NCBI GenBank assembly: GCA_050303415.1
Contig: JBNLBS010000009.1
Location: forward strand, 1 to 64,000
Reading direction: 5' to 3'
Source: JBNLBS01 sp050303415
GTDB taxonomy: Bacteria > Pseudomonadota > Gammaproteobacteria > Methylococcales > Methylomonadaceae
Length of the DNA stretch: 64,000 nt
The position numbers and the translations under genes are program-made. This document shows positions 25,500 through 35,320 of the stretch, piece by piece. The notes below the pieces were generated by a model. That model was not told where the DNA came from, made no database searches, and worked only from the letters and a program-made list of their open reading frames with translations. The first letter of the stretch is position 1, and each line of letters begins with the position of its first letter.

Positions 25500-28031
25500 A
25501 TGATGTCTATGCTAGGTAAAAAAGTCGTCAACAACGTTTATTGGCATACCAGCTTAACGCCCGAGCAATCGCCTGAAGTCCAGGCGAATATTGCCGAAGC
25601 CGAGCGCTTAGCTGATGTCGAAGCCGATATCGATTACAACGTCGTCAAATACGATCTCAATAGCCAAAGCCTGTCTTTACTGTATTATTTGGACTTTTTC
25701 GACAGCTCTTTTCCGGTACTGAACAAAAGCTACCGTATCGATCTAGACAAGCAACGCGTTGAAAAACGTAATTATGACTCCTCGTTAAACCCGCCTATCC
25801 TGCATCGTAAGGAACTGTTGCTGAGCGAACGACATCAGCGAACTCCAAGCTACAAAGAACTCACAACTACCGCCGAACAACTCGGTCTGTTCGACAATCC
25901 TGTCGCGATTGGTTTTAAACAAGCCTGGGAACTGTTGATTGCCGAAAAAGGTTTCCAGTTAATCGATGGCGAATTCTTACCCATCGGTAATCAAGAAGGC
26001 GATGTTGAACAAGCCAATGAAACCGGCCAAATCTCACGCCACCTCACCGCACTATCTCGCAGTAATCTATCCGCTCCAATGCAATGCCTGGCCCGGCATG
26101 GATTTTTAGACGGTAGTTTATCCGTATTCGATTATGGCTGTGGCAAAGGCGACGACATTCGCAACCTCAGCGCTAACGACATTCAGGTATCCGGCTGGGA
26201 CCCGCATTATGCACCCAACCAATCCAAGCAAGCGGCCGATATCGTCAACCTAGGCTTTGTCATCAATGTCATCGAGAATATTCAAGAACGCTTTGGAGCC
26301 TTATTAGGCGCATACGAATTAACCCAACAAGTCTTAGTCGTTTCGGCCATGTTGTTTAACCAAAACGCCTTAAAAGGCCAGGCTTACAATGACGGCGTCA
26401 TCACGCAGCGCAATACCTTTCAAAAGTATTTCACCCAAACCGAACTCAAGGAATTCTTAAGCGATACCTTAGACACCGACGCGATTCCTGTCGCCCCTGG
26501 TATCTTCTTTGTTTTCAAGGACAAAGATGCCGAACAACGTTTTCTTCTTGATCGCCAACGCAGCCGTCGCAACCTTCTGCGCCTGACACAACGCCCATCG
26601 TCGCCTACCGAACCGAAGCTATCACGCAACGAGAAAAAATACCAAGCCTATCAGCATCTACTCGACCCACTGTGGCAACAAACCCTAGAACTAGGACGTC
26701 TGCCCGAAAAGACTGAAATCGATGCCTTAGTCGAACTCACAGCAGCCTTTAGCACGGCCAACAAAGCCCTGCGCTTCATGCTGAATCAATTTGATGAAGG
26801 CATGCTAGAACAGGCTCGCCTAAGCCGCATCGATGATTTACTCACCTACTTCGCTTTGCAAACCTTTTCCAAACGCAAAGCCTACAAGCATTTAGATGCA
26901 ACCCTGCAAAGAGACATCAAAGCCTTCTTCGGCGATTACAAAGAGGCGCTTGCCCAAGCTCAAACCGTCCTGTTCCAAATCGGCAATGCGGAACTCATTG
27001 AAACAAATTGCCGCCTAGCCACCGAACAAGGCTTAGGCTATCTCGACGACGAAAATGCCCTGCATCTACACACCAGTGTCGTTCAGCAATTGCCCGCCGT
27101 GTTAAGAATCTATATCGGCTGCGCAACCATTCTTTACGGCGATATCGAACAAACCGATTTAATCAAGATCCATAGTCAATCCGGCAAACTCAGCCTGATG
27201 CGCTACGACGATTTTGAAAACCAATCGTTACCGCGCCTGCTCGAACGCGTCAAAATCAATCTGCGCGCCCAAACCTTCGACCTGTATCAATATGGCGCCG
27301 AGTACGAGCCGACCTATCTCTATCTGAAATCACGTTTCATCAACGAGGAATTCACGCATTACGCTGAACAACTTAACTTCGACGAACAGCTGCAAGCATT
27401 GAATTGTTTCGATTTAAGCGGTTACGGCCCAAAACCGGAAGAATTCCAACAAACATTGGAACAACACCGTTGGGAAATCGAGGATTTCGAACTGGTTCGC
27501 AGCCGCAGCTTGCCAGAGCTTGATAGCCCTTGTGGCAATTATCTTACCTATCGACAACTGATCGAATGCGGCGAAACCCGACACAACAGTGGCTTACCCA
27601 ATTTACCTAAACAAGCTGATAGCTATACCGCGCTCTACGAATTAACGACCAATCTACTCGACCCGGTCATCGACTATTTCGGCATGATCCAGCTTACTTA
27701 CGGCTTCTGTTCGCACGAACTCGGTAGATTGATCAAAAAACGGGTTGCGCCAAAACTAGACCAGCATGCCGCGCACGAACTTAACACCCGCAAGAATCTC
27801 ATTTGCCCTCGCCTAGGGGCCGCTGTTGACTTTATTGTCGAAGACGAAAATATGCGAGAAGTCGCCGACTGGGTCGCCGAAAACACGCCGTTCGATCGAC
27901 TTTATTTTTATGGAGATGACCGGCCCATTCATGTTAGTTATGGGCCGGAACAGAAAAGAGAATATGTCGATTTAATTATCAGCGATTCAGGTAAACAAAT
28001 ACCAAGAAAAAATAAAACTCGTGCCAAATGA
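25500..28031 (+). CDS. DNA phosphorothioation-associated putative methyltransferase
   Basis: This 843-residue protein matches the large putative methyltransferase family associated with dnd/ssp loci. The SAM-binding motif I is VFDYGCGKGDDI at about 209-220, preceded by LARHGFLDG and followed by GWDPHYAP. The N-terminal 180 residues and the long C-terminal helical part (to 843) are family-specific. It begins 3 bases after the sspA stop, so both form one operon. Its substrate is unknown; modification of phosphorothioated or target DNA is the usual speculation. Confidence 0.85.
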   Translation: MMSMLGKKVVNNVYWHTSLTPEQSPEVQANIAEAERLADVEADIDYNVVKYDLNSQSLSLLYYLDFFDSSFPVLNKSYRIDLDKQRVEKRNYDSSLNPPILHRKELLLSERHQRTPSYKELTTTAEQLGLFDNPVAIGFKQAWELLIAEKGFQLIDGEFLPIGNQEGDVEQANETGQISRHLTALSRSNLSAPMQCLARHGFLDGSLSVFDYGCGKGDDIRNLSANDIQVSGWDPHYAPNQSKQAADIVNLGFVINVIENIQERFGALLGAYELTQQVLVVSAMLFNQNALKGQAYNDGVITQRNTFQKYFTQTELKEFLSDTLDTDAIPVAPGIFFVFKDKDAEQRFLLDRQRSRRNLLRLTQRPSSPTEPKLSRNEKKYQAYQHLLDPLWQQTLELGRLPEKTEIDALVELTAAFSTANKALRFMLNQFDEGMLEQARLSRIDDLLTYFALQTFSKRKAYKHLDATLQRDIKAFFGDYKEALAQAQTVLFQIGNAELIETNCRLATEQGLGYLDDENALHLHTSVVQQLPAVLRIYIGCATILYGDIEQTDLIKIHSQSGKLSLMRYDDFENQSLPRLLERVKINLRAQTFDLYQYGAEYEPTYLYLKSRFINEEFTHYAEQLNFDEQLQALNCFDLSGYGPKPEEFQQTLEQHRWEIEDFELVRSRSLPELDSPCGNYLTYRQLIECGETRHNSGLPNLPKQADSYTALYELTTNLLDPVIDYFGMIQLTYGFCSHELGRLIKKRVAPKLDQHAAHELNTRKNLICPRLGAAVDFIVEDENMREVADWVAENTPFDRLYFYGDDRPIHVSYGPEQKREYVDLIISDSGKQIPRKNKTRAK

Positions 28032-28194
28032 TACGGTTAAATATTCAATGTATGCATCCCGTGTCGGTTTTCCAGACTGAATGAACAACAGTTCTGGCCC
28101 TTGACGTTCAGCCCACGTGACACCATGCTATCACATATTTTCCGCCCGGTTATCTGATCGAATCGCCTACGGTTTACAAAACAAAAAACATGTT
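28032..28194. other. Convergent intergenic region in ssp island
   Basis: This 163-base gap separates the rightward and leftward ssp transcripts. An A/T-rich palindrome centred on AAAACATGTTTT lies near its right end and could terminate transcripts. The base composition changes here, from balanced to A+T-rich. Confidence 0.35.
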
Positions 28195-28620
28195 TTATTT
28201 TGTCAAACTCTCAAGCTCTGTAAGAATAGCCCATAAGGGTCTATCGTCTGGATCACTTAAAATTTGAATTAAATATGGCATACCTGCGTTAGCAAGTTCT
28301 GAGCAGTAATTAAACACCGCTCTATGGTCTGCTAATATTTCAAATTCTTCAGTAATTCCTAATACAACTAATTGCATAAAACTTATTCGTTTATGGTCAA
28401 GAATATGTGCTGCTGTTGCATTATAGGTTTCTAATTCTTTCACTGGATCTAATTGTTTATTAACAGCAATTAAAAATGCCATAAACCAAAAATCAACTTG
28501 TCGTTCAAATGGCGCTAGTTCAGGGGTTTCTTTATTACTTGTTCTGCAATATTTTTTTACAGATTCTTGATATTTAGTGGGTAAACGTATTTCAAATGAT
28601 GCAAATGGGTTAGAAGACAT
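28195..28620 (-). CDS. Uncharacterised protein in phosphorothioation effector operon
   Basis: This helical protein of about 141 residues (from MSSNPFASFEIRLP) is not recognised. It is predicted soluble, with no catalytic motif. The start at 28620 is chosen because the longer frame overlaps the ATPase gene by 31 bases. It follows the DndD-like ATPase directly and so ends the leftward operon. DndE-like function was considered, but the lysine-rich DndE pattern is not seen. Confidence 0.55.
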   Translation of the reverse strand: MSSNPFASFEIRLPTKYQESVKKYCRTSNKETPELAPFERQVDFWFMAFLIAVNKQLDPVKELETYNATAAHILDHKRISFMQLVVLGITEEFEILADHRAVFNYCSELANAGMPYLIQILSDPDDRPLWAILTELESLTK

Positions 28621-28628
28621 AATTATCC

Positions 28629-30770
28629 TTAATTTTCTACAACAGTTTTTCTGGCACAAATTTCACAAGACTGACGATGATTACATTCGCAACGAATGAT
28701 TTTTGCATCATCAATACTAGGTTTATTAATCAGCATACGCGGATAATGAGCAGGATTTGTTAGTGTATATATTGCTCCAGCTTTAGCATCTAAGATGTTT
28801 TCAACGCCTTGAATTTCATCATGGGTTAAAAACAAAATAATTTGTGAGCCTTCTTCAAGTGTTTTATTAAGAACGGACTGTTTGACATAACCTGACATCA
28901 TGCCTAGCGGTGTATCAATAACATTAGGTGCTTTAACTTCGCTAACTTTTGTTAAAGCCAAAATAAAAGCTAAGGTAATAGCTCTTCGTGATGCACCGTT
29001 TAAATCTTGGTCTGGATTAAGTTTATGTCCGTGAGGGCCGTAAACTAAAATATCAAAATCTTCTGTCAACTCTGCTTTAGTAATCATAGTTAGATTGTTA
29101 GCTTCTGGGTCAGAACCAATCATATCTAAAAAGATTCTATTCATCTCATTACTAACATTTTTAACCTCATCTTTTCGCAATCTATCAAAAACTCTTTCTA
29201 AAACAGTTTTTGTCAATCGAGAAAGTTTTAATTTATCTGCCGAATCATCTTTTTTATCCAATTTACTTTCAACAATACTACGTTCTCTTTCATAATCCGA
29301 TTTTCGGTCTCTTGCATCTTTAATTTGTGTCGATAAGTGTCCAGATTTAAAACGAGCATTATTCAATTTTTTGGATAATGAGGTTTCTAATGCGCGTAAA
29401 GTATTAATTTGCTCATCGTCAATTAAATCAATTTCAGACTTTTTTGATTCTAACTCTTTTTGAAATCGCTTTTCCTCTGCACATTTATTCTCATAATCTT
29501 CAAAAGCAGAACTATATCTTTTTATCCATGCGTTAGTTGAAGTGGAATCGAAATTTTCACTTCTTATGCTATAAAATAAGCTACTAGCGGCTTCTTGAAG
29601 TTCATCAGCACTACGGCTATTTTCTATTTTTTGTTTAATTGTTTGCTGTCTTGCTAATCCTTCTGATGTTTTTTCATTAAGTTCCGCACCACAAAAACAG
29701 CTTGTTCGAGTTAGAAGTTCTTCGAGGATTGGAATATTAACTTTTGGCAATTCTTTTTTCTCGTGAAGTTCTGTCAAAATGTTACGGCCTTTATTTGCTA
29801 TTTTTTCAATCATCGAAGCAGCAACATCTCTATCATTCATCAAAGCCGATAATTGCAACAATCCTTTTCCTGCGGCCTCTTGATTACGCTTAATATGTAA
29901 CTCACAATTTTTAATTTCATTAGCAAGTTTGGCTTTATCGCCTAGCTTTAAAATATCCTCTATTTTTTTCTTGGTACCAGTTAATTTATGATCTCCATCT
30001 TTGATTTCACTTTCTAAGATATTAAGTTCCTCACTCCATTCGGTAATATCTTCGTCGCTACCATCAATTTTGTCATTAAGTCCTTCAAGTTTCTCACTGT
30101 AATTCGTATTATCAATATTTGCAGAAAACTTCTTTGCTGTTGAATCTAAATGTTTAATAGTATTTTCTAATACTTTTAAACCTAATAATGCTTCTATTGC
30201 ATCTTGTACACGTTTTCTTTTAACCCCTTGTGCAGCAGCAGCTTCAATAAATGACATTGCACTGTCGCCATCAGTAAAATAAACATCTTTTAGAGCTTCA
30301 GGAATACTGTCTTCAATAATCGCTTCAACTTGTGAGTCCAGAACTCTCTTTACTCCTTCAGAAGTTACTTCATAAAGTACTTTTGTTTCGACTTCACGTT
30401 TAACAATTTCATTACTAGAAGGATACTCTATGCAACTTCGCAATAATCGGTATCGAATAGTTTTAATTTCTTGTTTGCCTTTTCCCATAGGTACAACTTG
30501 ATCGGTTTCAAAATCAATTTCAACCGAAATTTCTACCTTTTTCTTTCCTTGTGAAAGCGCATCAGATGGATAAATAGGATATGTTTTTCCTTTATTCGGA
30601 AGAGCTTTTGAACCAAAAAGAACCCAAATTAAAGCTGTTTCACAAGTTGTTTTACCTGTTTCGTTTGCCGCTCTAATTACTGTAAGAGGTTTATTATCAT
30701 CAGTTGAAAAATCAAGAGATAAATCTTTTAAAAGACGAAAATTTTTAAAACGAGCATTAATTAATTTCAT
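28629..30770 (-). CDS. DndD/Rad50-like SMC-type ATPase
   Basis: This 713-residue protein is of the Rad50/SMC type. Walker A is RAANETGKTT (33-42), the middle is a long coiled coil (about 190-550) with a CFCGAEL site that may be a zinc hook, and the C-terminal lobe has GASRRAITLAFILAL (signature) and APNVIDTPLGMMSG (Walker B). A cysteine-rich tail (CECNHRQSCEIC) is unusual. DndD-like ATPases act with phosphorothioation or restriction modules. The gene is A+T-rich. I infer an effector role rather than modification, since sspC is the modification ATPase. Confidence 0.8.
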   Translation of the reverse strand: MKLINARFKNFRLLKDLSLDFSTDDNKPLTVIRAANETGKTTCETALIWVLFGSKALPNKGKTYPIYPSDALSQGKKKVEISVEIDFETDQVVPMGKGKQEIKTIRYRLLRSCIEYPSSNEIVKREVETKVLYEVTSEGVKRVLDSQVEAIIEDSIPEALKDVYFTDGDSAMSFIEAAAAQGVKRKRVQDAIEALLGLKVLENTIKHLDSTAKKFSANIDNTNYSEKLEGLNDKIDGSDEDITEWSEELNILESEIKDGDHKLTGTKKKIEDILKLGDKAKLANEIKNCELHIKRNQEAAGKGLLQLSALMNDRDVAASMIEKIANKGRNILTELHEKKELPKVNIPILEELLTRTSCFCGAELNEKTSEGLARQQTIKQKIENSRSADELQEAASSLFYSIRSENFDSTSTNAWIKRYSSAFEDYENKCAEEKRFQKELESKKSEIDLIDDEQINTLRALETSLSKKLNNARFKSGHLSTQIKDARDRKSDYERERSIVESKLDKKDDSADKLKLSRLTKTVLERVFDRLRKDEVKNVSNEMNRIFLDMIGSDPEANNLTMITKAELTEDFDILVYGPHGHKLNPDQDLNGASRRAITLAFILALTKVSEVKAPNVIDTPLGMMSGYVKQSVLNKTLEEGSQIILFLTHDEIQGVENILDAKAGAIYTLTNPAHYPRMLINKPSIDDAKIIRCECNHRQSCEICARKTVVEN

Positions 30771-30991
30771 TTACTAACTCCATTTCCGTAAAAGTCTGAA
30801 GATGCTAAACTAATTTCACTTTTAATTTCATCAATCATTTTTTGACTGCTTATACCGTCTATACTTGATTCTAATGTGTATATTTTGTTACTTAGTTTAG
30901 ATAGTCTTTCTTTTTGAAAGACTGTTAAATCAGACATTTTATTAACTTCCTGTTCAATCAAATCAGCCATTTTTTTATAATTAATACTCAT
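30767..30991 (-). CDS. Small coiled-coil protein of effector operon
   Basis: This 74-residue protein is nearly all helical with heptad-like spacing (LIEQEVNKMSDLTVFQKERL to MIDEIKSEISLA). It lies between the helicase and the ATPase genes, overlapping the ATPase start by four bases. It may bridge those two proteins. No known family is recognised. Confidence 0.55.
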   Translation of the reverse strand: MSINYKKMADLIEQEVNKMSDLTVFQKERLSKLSNKIYTLESSIDGISSQKMIDEIKSEISLASSDFYGNGVSK

Positions 30992-30993
30992 CT

Positions 30994-33099
30994 TTACTCC
31001 ATTAACTCCAAAAGTTGTTCAATAATATCCGCCGTACCGCCTTTTTCTAAGCCATTCTGACTCAATAAATCAAAAAACTGTATTCGATTTAATTCGCCTT
31101 TAATTAATCCTTTCAAGTCAAAATCTATAGCGTTGTTTTCGCATGTTGGCATTACAATAAAATCGTGAATAACAGCCTTAGTTTTATTTGTTTTTGGAGA
31201 TTTTCGTAAAACTCTCCCTAAGCGCTGAATCCATTGTCTTTTTACTGTATTACTTGCAAGTAAAAATGCTGTTTCCGTTTGAGGAATATTAAAGCCTTCA
31301 TCTAAAACACGTTTAGAAGTTAATACCTGAAAATTATCACTATCAAATTCATTAATAAGAGTTTTTAACTGTTTTTTATTTGCTGTTTCCTCAGCGGTAA
31401 TTTGATGAAAATTTATGTGACGGCTGATTAATAATTTATTTACTGATTCAAGCTGTTCTGGGTATTTATCAGTGCAAAAAATTAATGTTCTTCTTATTTC
31501 ATCTCTATTTTTAGGTAAAGCTGCTGCTAAAGCTAAAACTTTACCCTCAGCACTTTCCACAATTCTTCTTCTTTTTAAACAAAGACGCTTCCAACGCTCT
31601 TTTTCATTTGTATCATCCGGTAAATCAACAACATAACTTAATCGTTTTATCTCATAAGTTAGTTCTGCCCATTCATTTTCTTCTTCTTCGTTAAGTGTTA
31701 CTAAATGAACATGATAGTCGAAAGGAACTAGACAAACTCCAATTGCATTTTCTAAATTAAATTCAAAAACAACTTTACCGAAATAATCTAATAGAAATTG
31801 AGTTCCCTCTTCATCAAACTGACGCTCAAATGTTGCAGAAAGACCTAAACGATATTTAAAAATATCTGAAGCCGAATTCTGGTAGCCAACGCTACCAAGA
31901 TTGTGTACCTCATCGCCAATCAGCATAAGCGATGTTTCATTTTTAGCCTTTGATAATAAATTTATGAAGCGATCTGATTTTAGACCATCATGTGTCGTAA
32001 TAATAACTTCACAATTAGATGCGCCTAAACGCAAACGTCGTATACAACCATTTATCTCGCGCCCTAATTCATTAGTTGGTATACTCTGAGCATCTAGTGG
32101 TTCAACACTGAAATCCCTTACATCACCTCCCCACTGCCTTATCAATGCGATGGTTGGGACAGCAATAATAACCAATAGAGATTTTTCTTTAGCCATCAGA
32201 AGTGAAGCGGCTATTAGTGCAGTTAAAGTTTTTCCACCGCCTGTAGCAATAGATAAGATGCCACGCCCATCATTTTCAAACCATGCATTTACAGCTTTTT
32301 CTTGGTGGGAAAAAATACCGGATGTGTAATTAAGCCAATTTGGTACTTTTAACGATTTAGGAGTTGAATGAATTAATTCTTCGTCAGCGACAATTTTTTC
32401 TAAGTCATTCATGAGTAATACATCTATGTGTTGATTATGATTGAGTGAGTCATAAATTTTATTAAGGTAGCTTATCGTAGCTTTATTAAGGGAAATTGTT
32501 TTAATACCTTCCATGTCTCCATGCCAAATATTTTCAAACATTTCATCAATTTTATTAACTACTTTATTTGAGTTACTACTTTCCCAAGACTTATTAACTG
32601 CTAACTGCTCAAAATTATCAGAAAAAGCAGATTCCGTTGCGTTTATTGAACCATGGATAGCGATAGATCCTGAATTTGTTTCAAATAACCAACATTTACT
32701 ATGGAACAATCCTCTTTTTTTTATCGCAATTTTTAAAATAAGTTTTTTTGTTGCAACTAGGTAGCTTAACGCTTCAACACATCTAAATTTGAAACAATCC
32801 TCTGTTAGTTCAAATTCCGGGAATAGCAGCGGGATTAAGTTGCCATCAACATCAATTGCGTCGTATATCGCATTTAAATCATTTTCTGAAAGATTTGGAC
32901 TGACAATAAATCTAATTTCACTTAAGTTATGATTAAGAAAATAGATAAAAGACTGAGATAATTCTCTAAGCACTCCACTAGTGAAATAGCCGGACATACA
33001 GCGAATAGAATGAGAGTTTTTAACAATCGGTAAGAACAATTCCTTATCTAGATCACTCTCAGATGAAAAATAAATACTATCTATTTCATTTAAATCCAT
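30994..33099 (-). CDS. PLD-nuclease-like/SF2 helicase fusion
   Basis: The 701-residue protein joins a phospholipase-D-like N-terminal domain to an SF2 helicase. The PLD-like part has an HxK at 133-135 (LFHSKCWLFE) followed by GSINATESAF (150-159). The helicase has motif I ATGGGKT (285-291), motif II DEVH (396-399) and motif VI QRLGRVLRKS. Only one HxK is visible, so dimerisation would be needed for PLD activity. Such fusions occur in restriction systems; here it probably attacks unmodified DNA as part of the Ssp effector. It resembles the arrangement reported for SspFGH-type effectors, but this equivalence is not verified. Confidence 0.8.
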   Translation of the reverse strand: MDLNEIDSIYFSSESDLDKELFLPIVKNSHSIRCMSGYFTSGVLRELSQSFIYFLNHNLSEIRFIVSPNLSENDLNAIYDAIDVDGNLIPLLFPEFELTEDCFKFRCVEALSYLVATKKLILKIAIKKRGLFHSKCWLFETNSGSIAIHGSINATESAFSDNFEQLAVNKSWESSNSNKVVNKIDEMFENIWHGDMEGIKTISLNKATISYLNKIYDSLNHNQHIDVLLMNDLEKIVADEELIHSTPKSLKVPNWLNYTSGIFSHQEKAVNAWFENDGRGILSIATGGGKTLTALIAASLLMAKEKSLLVIIAVPTIALIRQWGGDVRDFSVEPLDAQSIPTNELGREINGCIRRLRLGASNCEVIITTHDGLKSDRFINLLSKAKNETSLMLIGDEVHNLGSVGYQNSASDIFKYRLGLSATFERQFDEEGTQFLLDYFGKVVFEFNLENAIGVCLVPFDYHVHLVTLNEEEENEWAELTYEIKRLSYVVDLPDDTNEKERWKRLCLKRRRIVESAEGKVLALAAALPKNRDEIRRTLIFCTDKYPEQLESVNKLLISRHINFHQITAEETANKKQLKTLINEFDSDNFQVLTSKRVLDEGFNIPQTETAFLLASNTVKRQWIQRLGRVLRKSPKTNKTKAVIHDFIVMPTCENNAIDFDLKGLIKGELNRIQFFDLLSQNGLEKGGTADIIEQLLELME

Positions 33100-33101
33100 A
33101 T

Positions 33102-33974
33102 TTATGACAGAATTGCATGTTCAATTTGATTGAAAAAATCAGTTCCATCCTTTGGGCGTATACTTTTGTCATAATGTAACGCTTTATAGATAGGTTCAAA
33201 TAATTTATCAGGGCCCATCCAATCATTTTTTGTTAAAATACCTGTTGGATGAGTTTTATTCACAACAAACCAGAATACTGCTGCTAATTGAAAAACATCA
33301 GAACATTTATCAATTATTTCGTTAGTATTACCTACTGTTCGATTATTAGCTTCTGGCGACATCCAAAACTTAGGACCAACTATTTCATCTATTTTTGTTA
33401 ATTGTTCTTCATTATTATCTAAAAAAGAACATAAACCATAGTCACTTAATAGCCACCTATCACCTGAAACGAGGATATTATCAGGTTTTATATCCCGATG
33501 AATAGCATGCTTATGTAATTCCGATAAAGCTTTAGATAAACCTCGAAATTGAGCAAAGTAAATTTCACTACTAATATTTATTTTCTTATCCTTGATTTGT
33601 CCAAATAAACTATTTTCTGCCAACTCCATAATTAGATAAGGAACTTTATCTTTGTTTTTTCTTCCTTTATGAAAAACTGTCGCATCAACTTCACCACAAT
33701 CTTTATAAGCAACTAAATGTTCATGCTGTAATGTTTCTAATAATTTTTGCTCTCGCAAAAACCTTTGCACTCTATTTCCAAAATGTTGTAGTTGAAATTT
33801 GATTGCGTATTCCTCTCCTGTAATACTATCAATGCATTTGTGAACAACACCGTTTCCGCCTGCACTAATTCTATCGGTTATTTCATATTGACGACCTGAA
33901 TTAGTTTTTAGTGTTTCGCTGATTGAATGATATTCTTGCTTCAGTTCTTTTCCTCGAAATAAAAAGACACTCAT
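33102..33974 (-). CDS. Serine/threonine protein kinase in ssp operon
   Basis: The 290-residue protein is a compact Hanks-type kinase: glycine loop RISAGGNGVVHKC, catalytic lysine in YAIKFQL, HRDIKPDNILV, and DYG in place of DFG in LLSDYGLCS. No membrane segment or sensor domain follows. It overlaps the DUF262 gene stop by four bases. Kinases are unusual in phosphorothioation loci. It could switch effector activity or act as an abortive toxin; neither is shown. Confidence 0.85.
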   Translation of the reverse strand: MSVFLFRGKELKQEYHSISETLKTNSGRQYEITDRISAGGNGVVHKCIDSITGEEYAIKFQLQHFGNRVQRFLREQKLLETLQHEHLVAYKDCGEVDATVFHKGRKNKDKVPYLIMELAENSLFGQIKDKKINISSEIYFAQFRGLSKALSELHKHAIHRDIKPDNILVSGDRWLLSDYGLCSFLDNNEEQLTKIDEIVGPKFWMSPEANNRTVGNTNEIIDKCSDVFQLAAVFWFVVNKTHPTGILTKNDWMGPDKLFEPIYKALHYDKSIRPKDGTDFFNQIEHAILS

Positions 33975-35305
33975 AATTCTGCCTTATCTGTATCATCAAA
34001 CAAATCCTCTTGATCTGGATTTATAATTCTTTCTACATAGCAAGAACTCTCTTCATAACATTTAGCATGTACCCATTGTGCATTACTTAGTTGAAATACT
34101 TTTGAATCTTTTGACCAAATAAGAACCCAGTCCTGCAATGATTCATGTTGATAGTTAATATCAATATCACAAATTGAACAAGTATGTTCAGTAGGGGGGC
34201 ACATAAGAGTATTATTAAAAGTCAAATCGATTAATATTGATGAAAACGAATGTTCATTTTCATATGTAATTGGAGGAATATTTTTATAAGTTCCCATTAA
34301 TATTTTTTTTATAAATTTTTGCCTCCAAAGACGGCTCGATTTTGAATTAGCATCTGATAAACAACGTGTGGCATATTCTCTAAATGCTTCTACTTCTGAG
34401 TGCGGCTCAATATTGTAATCAAGACAATCAATATCTTCTTGTAAATAATGTAAATCTTTATTACCTAAAACATTCCCATCTTGATGCAATGAGTCTATTG
34501 CTAAAAATAGAGAATAAAAATCCGCTTTTTGGCGAAATCGAGTATCTGCTATACCTTTATCTTTAAAAGAAAAAAGGCTTTCTATATCTTCTAAAACCGA
34601 TAGGAAACGTTTTCTTATACCATCTAACTCATCGTTATCCCAAACAGCATATTTCTGATAAAAATCATCAAGCGTTTGTTTTTTATCTTGTGCGCCTGCG
34701 ATTAGACCTGCTAATAACTCAGATATAAATTCAACGTCTCCAAAACGCCTTCTATTCGCCGTAGTAAAAATTCGTGCTGATTCCAAATATTCATTTAATG
34801 CTAACTCTTCTGCTAAATTTAAAAAATCACCTGGAAAATCAGCACGTCTTAATTCCTGTTTATTTAATGCAAACGTATATTTATTAACCCTAGAATAGAC
34901 TTCTCTTAAGTCTTCGTCAGAGACCCCGCTAATTTCATTAAAATCTATTGAATAACTAAGAAAATCAGTTTTTACGTTATCTGGTAACTCTTTAAAGTAC
35001 TTACCTTCATATTCTCCAACATACGGTTTTTTTAGACAAAATTCATTGCGTAGAAAAGTTAAAATAGCACTGATTCTTTGTTGTCCATCAATCACTGTGC
35101 GATGAGTTCTTTCATCTATAATTGTATTAGAGAGAAAAATTTTCGGCATAGGAACGTTTCGCAATATGGTATCCATCAACATAATACGCGCAGCATCACT
35201 CCAAACCTCTCTTCTCTGAAAATCTGGACGTAATTCCAACCGGCCATTTTCATACCAATCCCTAATATCTGAAATTGGATGAGGACTTGAGTTCCATCTT
35301 TTCAT
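33971..35305 (-). CDS. DUF262 (GmrSD/ParB-like) protein with C-terminal zinc-ribbon-like segment
   Basis: The 444-residue protein has an N-terminal DUF262 domain: LRPDFQRREVW, TVIDGQQRISAILTFL near residue 75, and KQELRRADF. This is the nucleotide-binding part found in GmrS and SspE. The HNH-type DUF1524 nuclease domain of SspE is not visible; instead a CSICD motif and a later HAKC suggest zinc binding. It starts 16 bases after sspD. It may be a sensor of phosphorothioation or a regulator of the other effectors. Confidence 0.75.
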   Translation of the reverse strand: MKRWNSSPHPISDIRDWYENGRLELRPDFQRREVWSDAARIMLMDTILRNVPMPKIFLSNTIIDERTHRTVIDGQQRISAILTFLRNEFCLKKPYVGEYEGKYFKELPDNVKTDFLSYSIDFNEISGVSDEDLREVYSRVNKYTFALNKQELRRADFPGDFLNLAEELALNEYLESARIFTTANRRRFGDVEFISELLAGLIAGAQDKKQTLDDFYQKYAVWDNDELDGIRKRFLSVLEDIESLFSFKDKGIADTRFRQKADFYSLFLAIDSLHQDGNVLGNKDLHYLQEDIDCLDYNIEPHSEVEAFREYATRCLSDANSKSSRLWRQKFIKKILMGTYKNIPPITYENEHSFSSILIDLTFNNTLMCPPTEHTCSICDIDINYQHESLQDWVLIWSKDSKVFQLSNAQWVHAKCYEESSCYVERIINPDQEDLFDDTDKAEL

Positions 35306-35320
35306 AACGAACTTTCTCCT

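Noticed and set aside
28195..28620. DndE homologue
   Set aside because: The protein lacks the small basic DndE pattern and is larger than that family.
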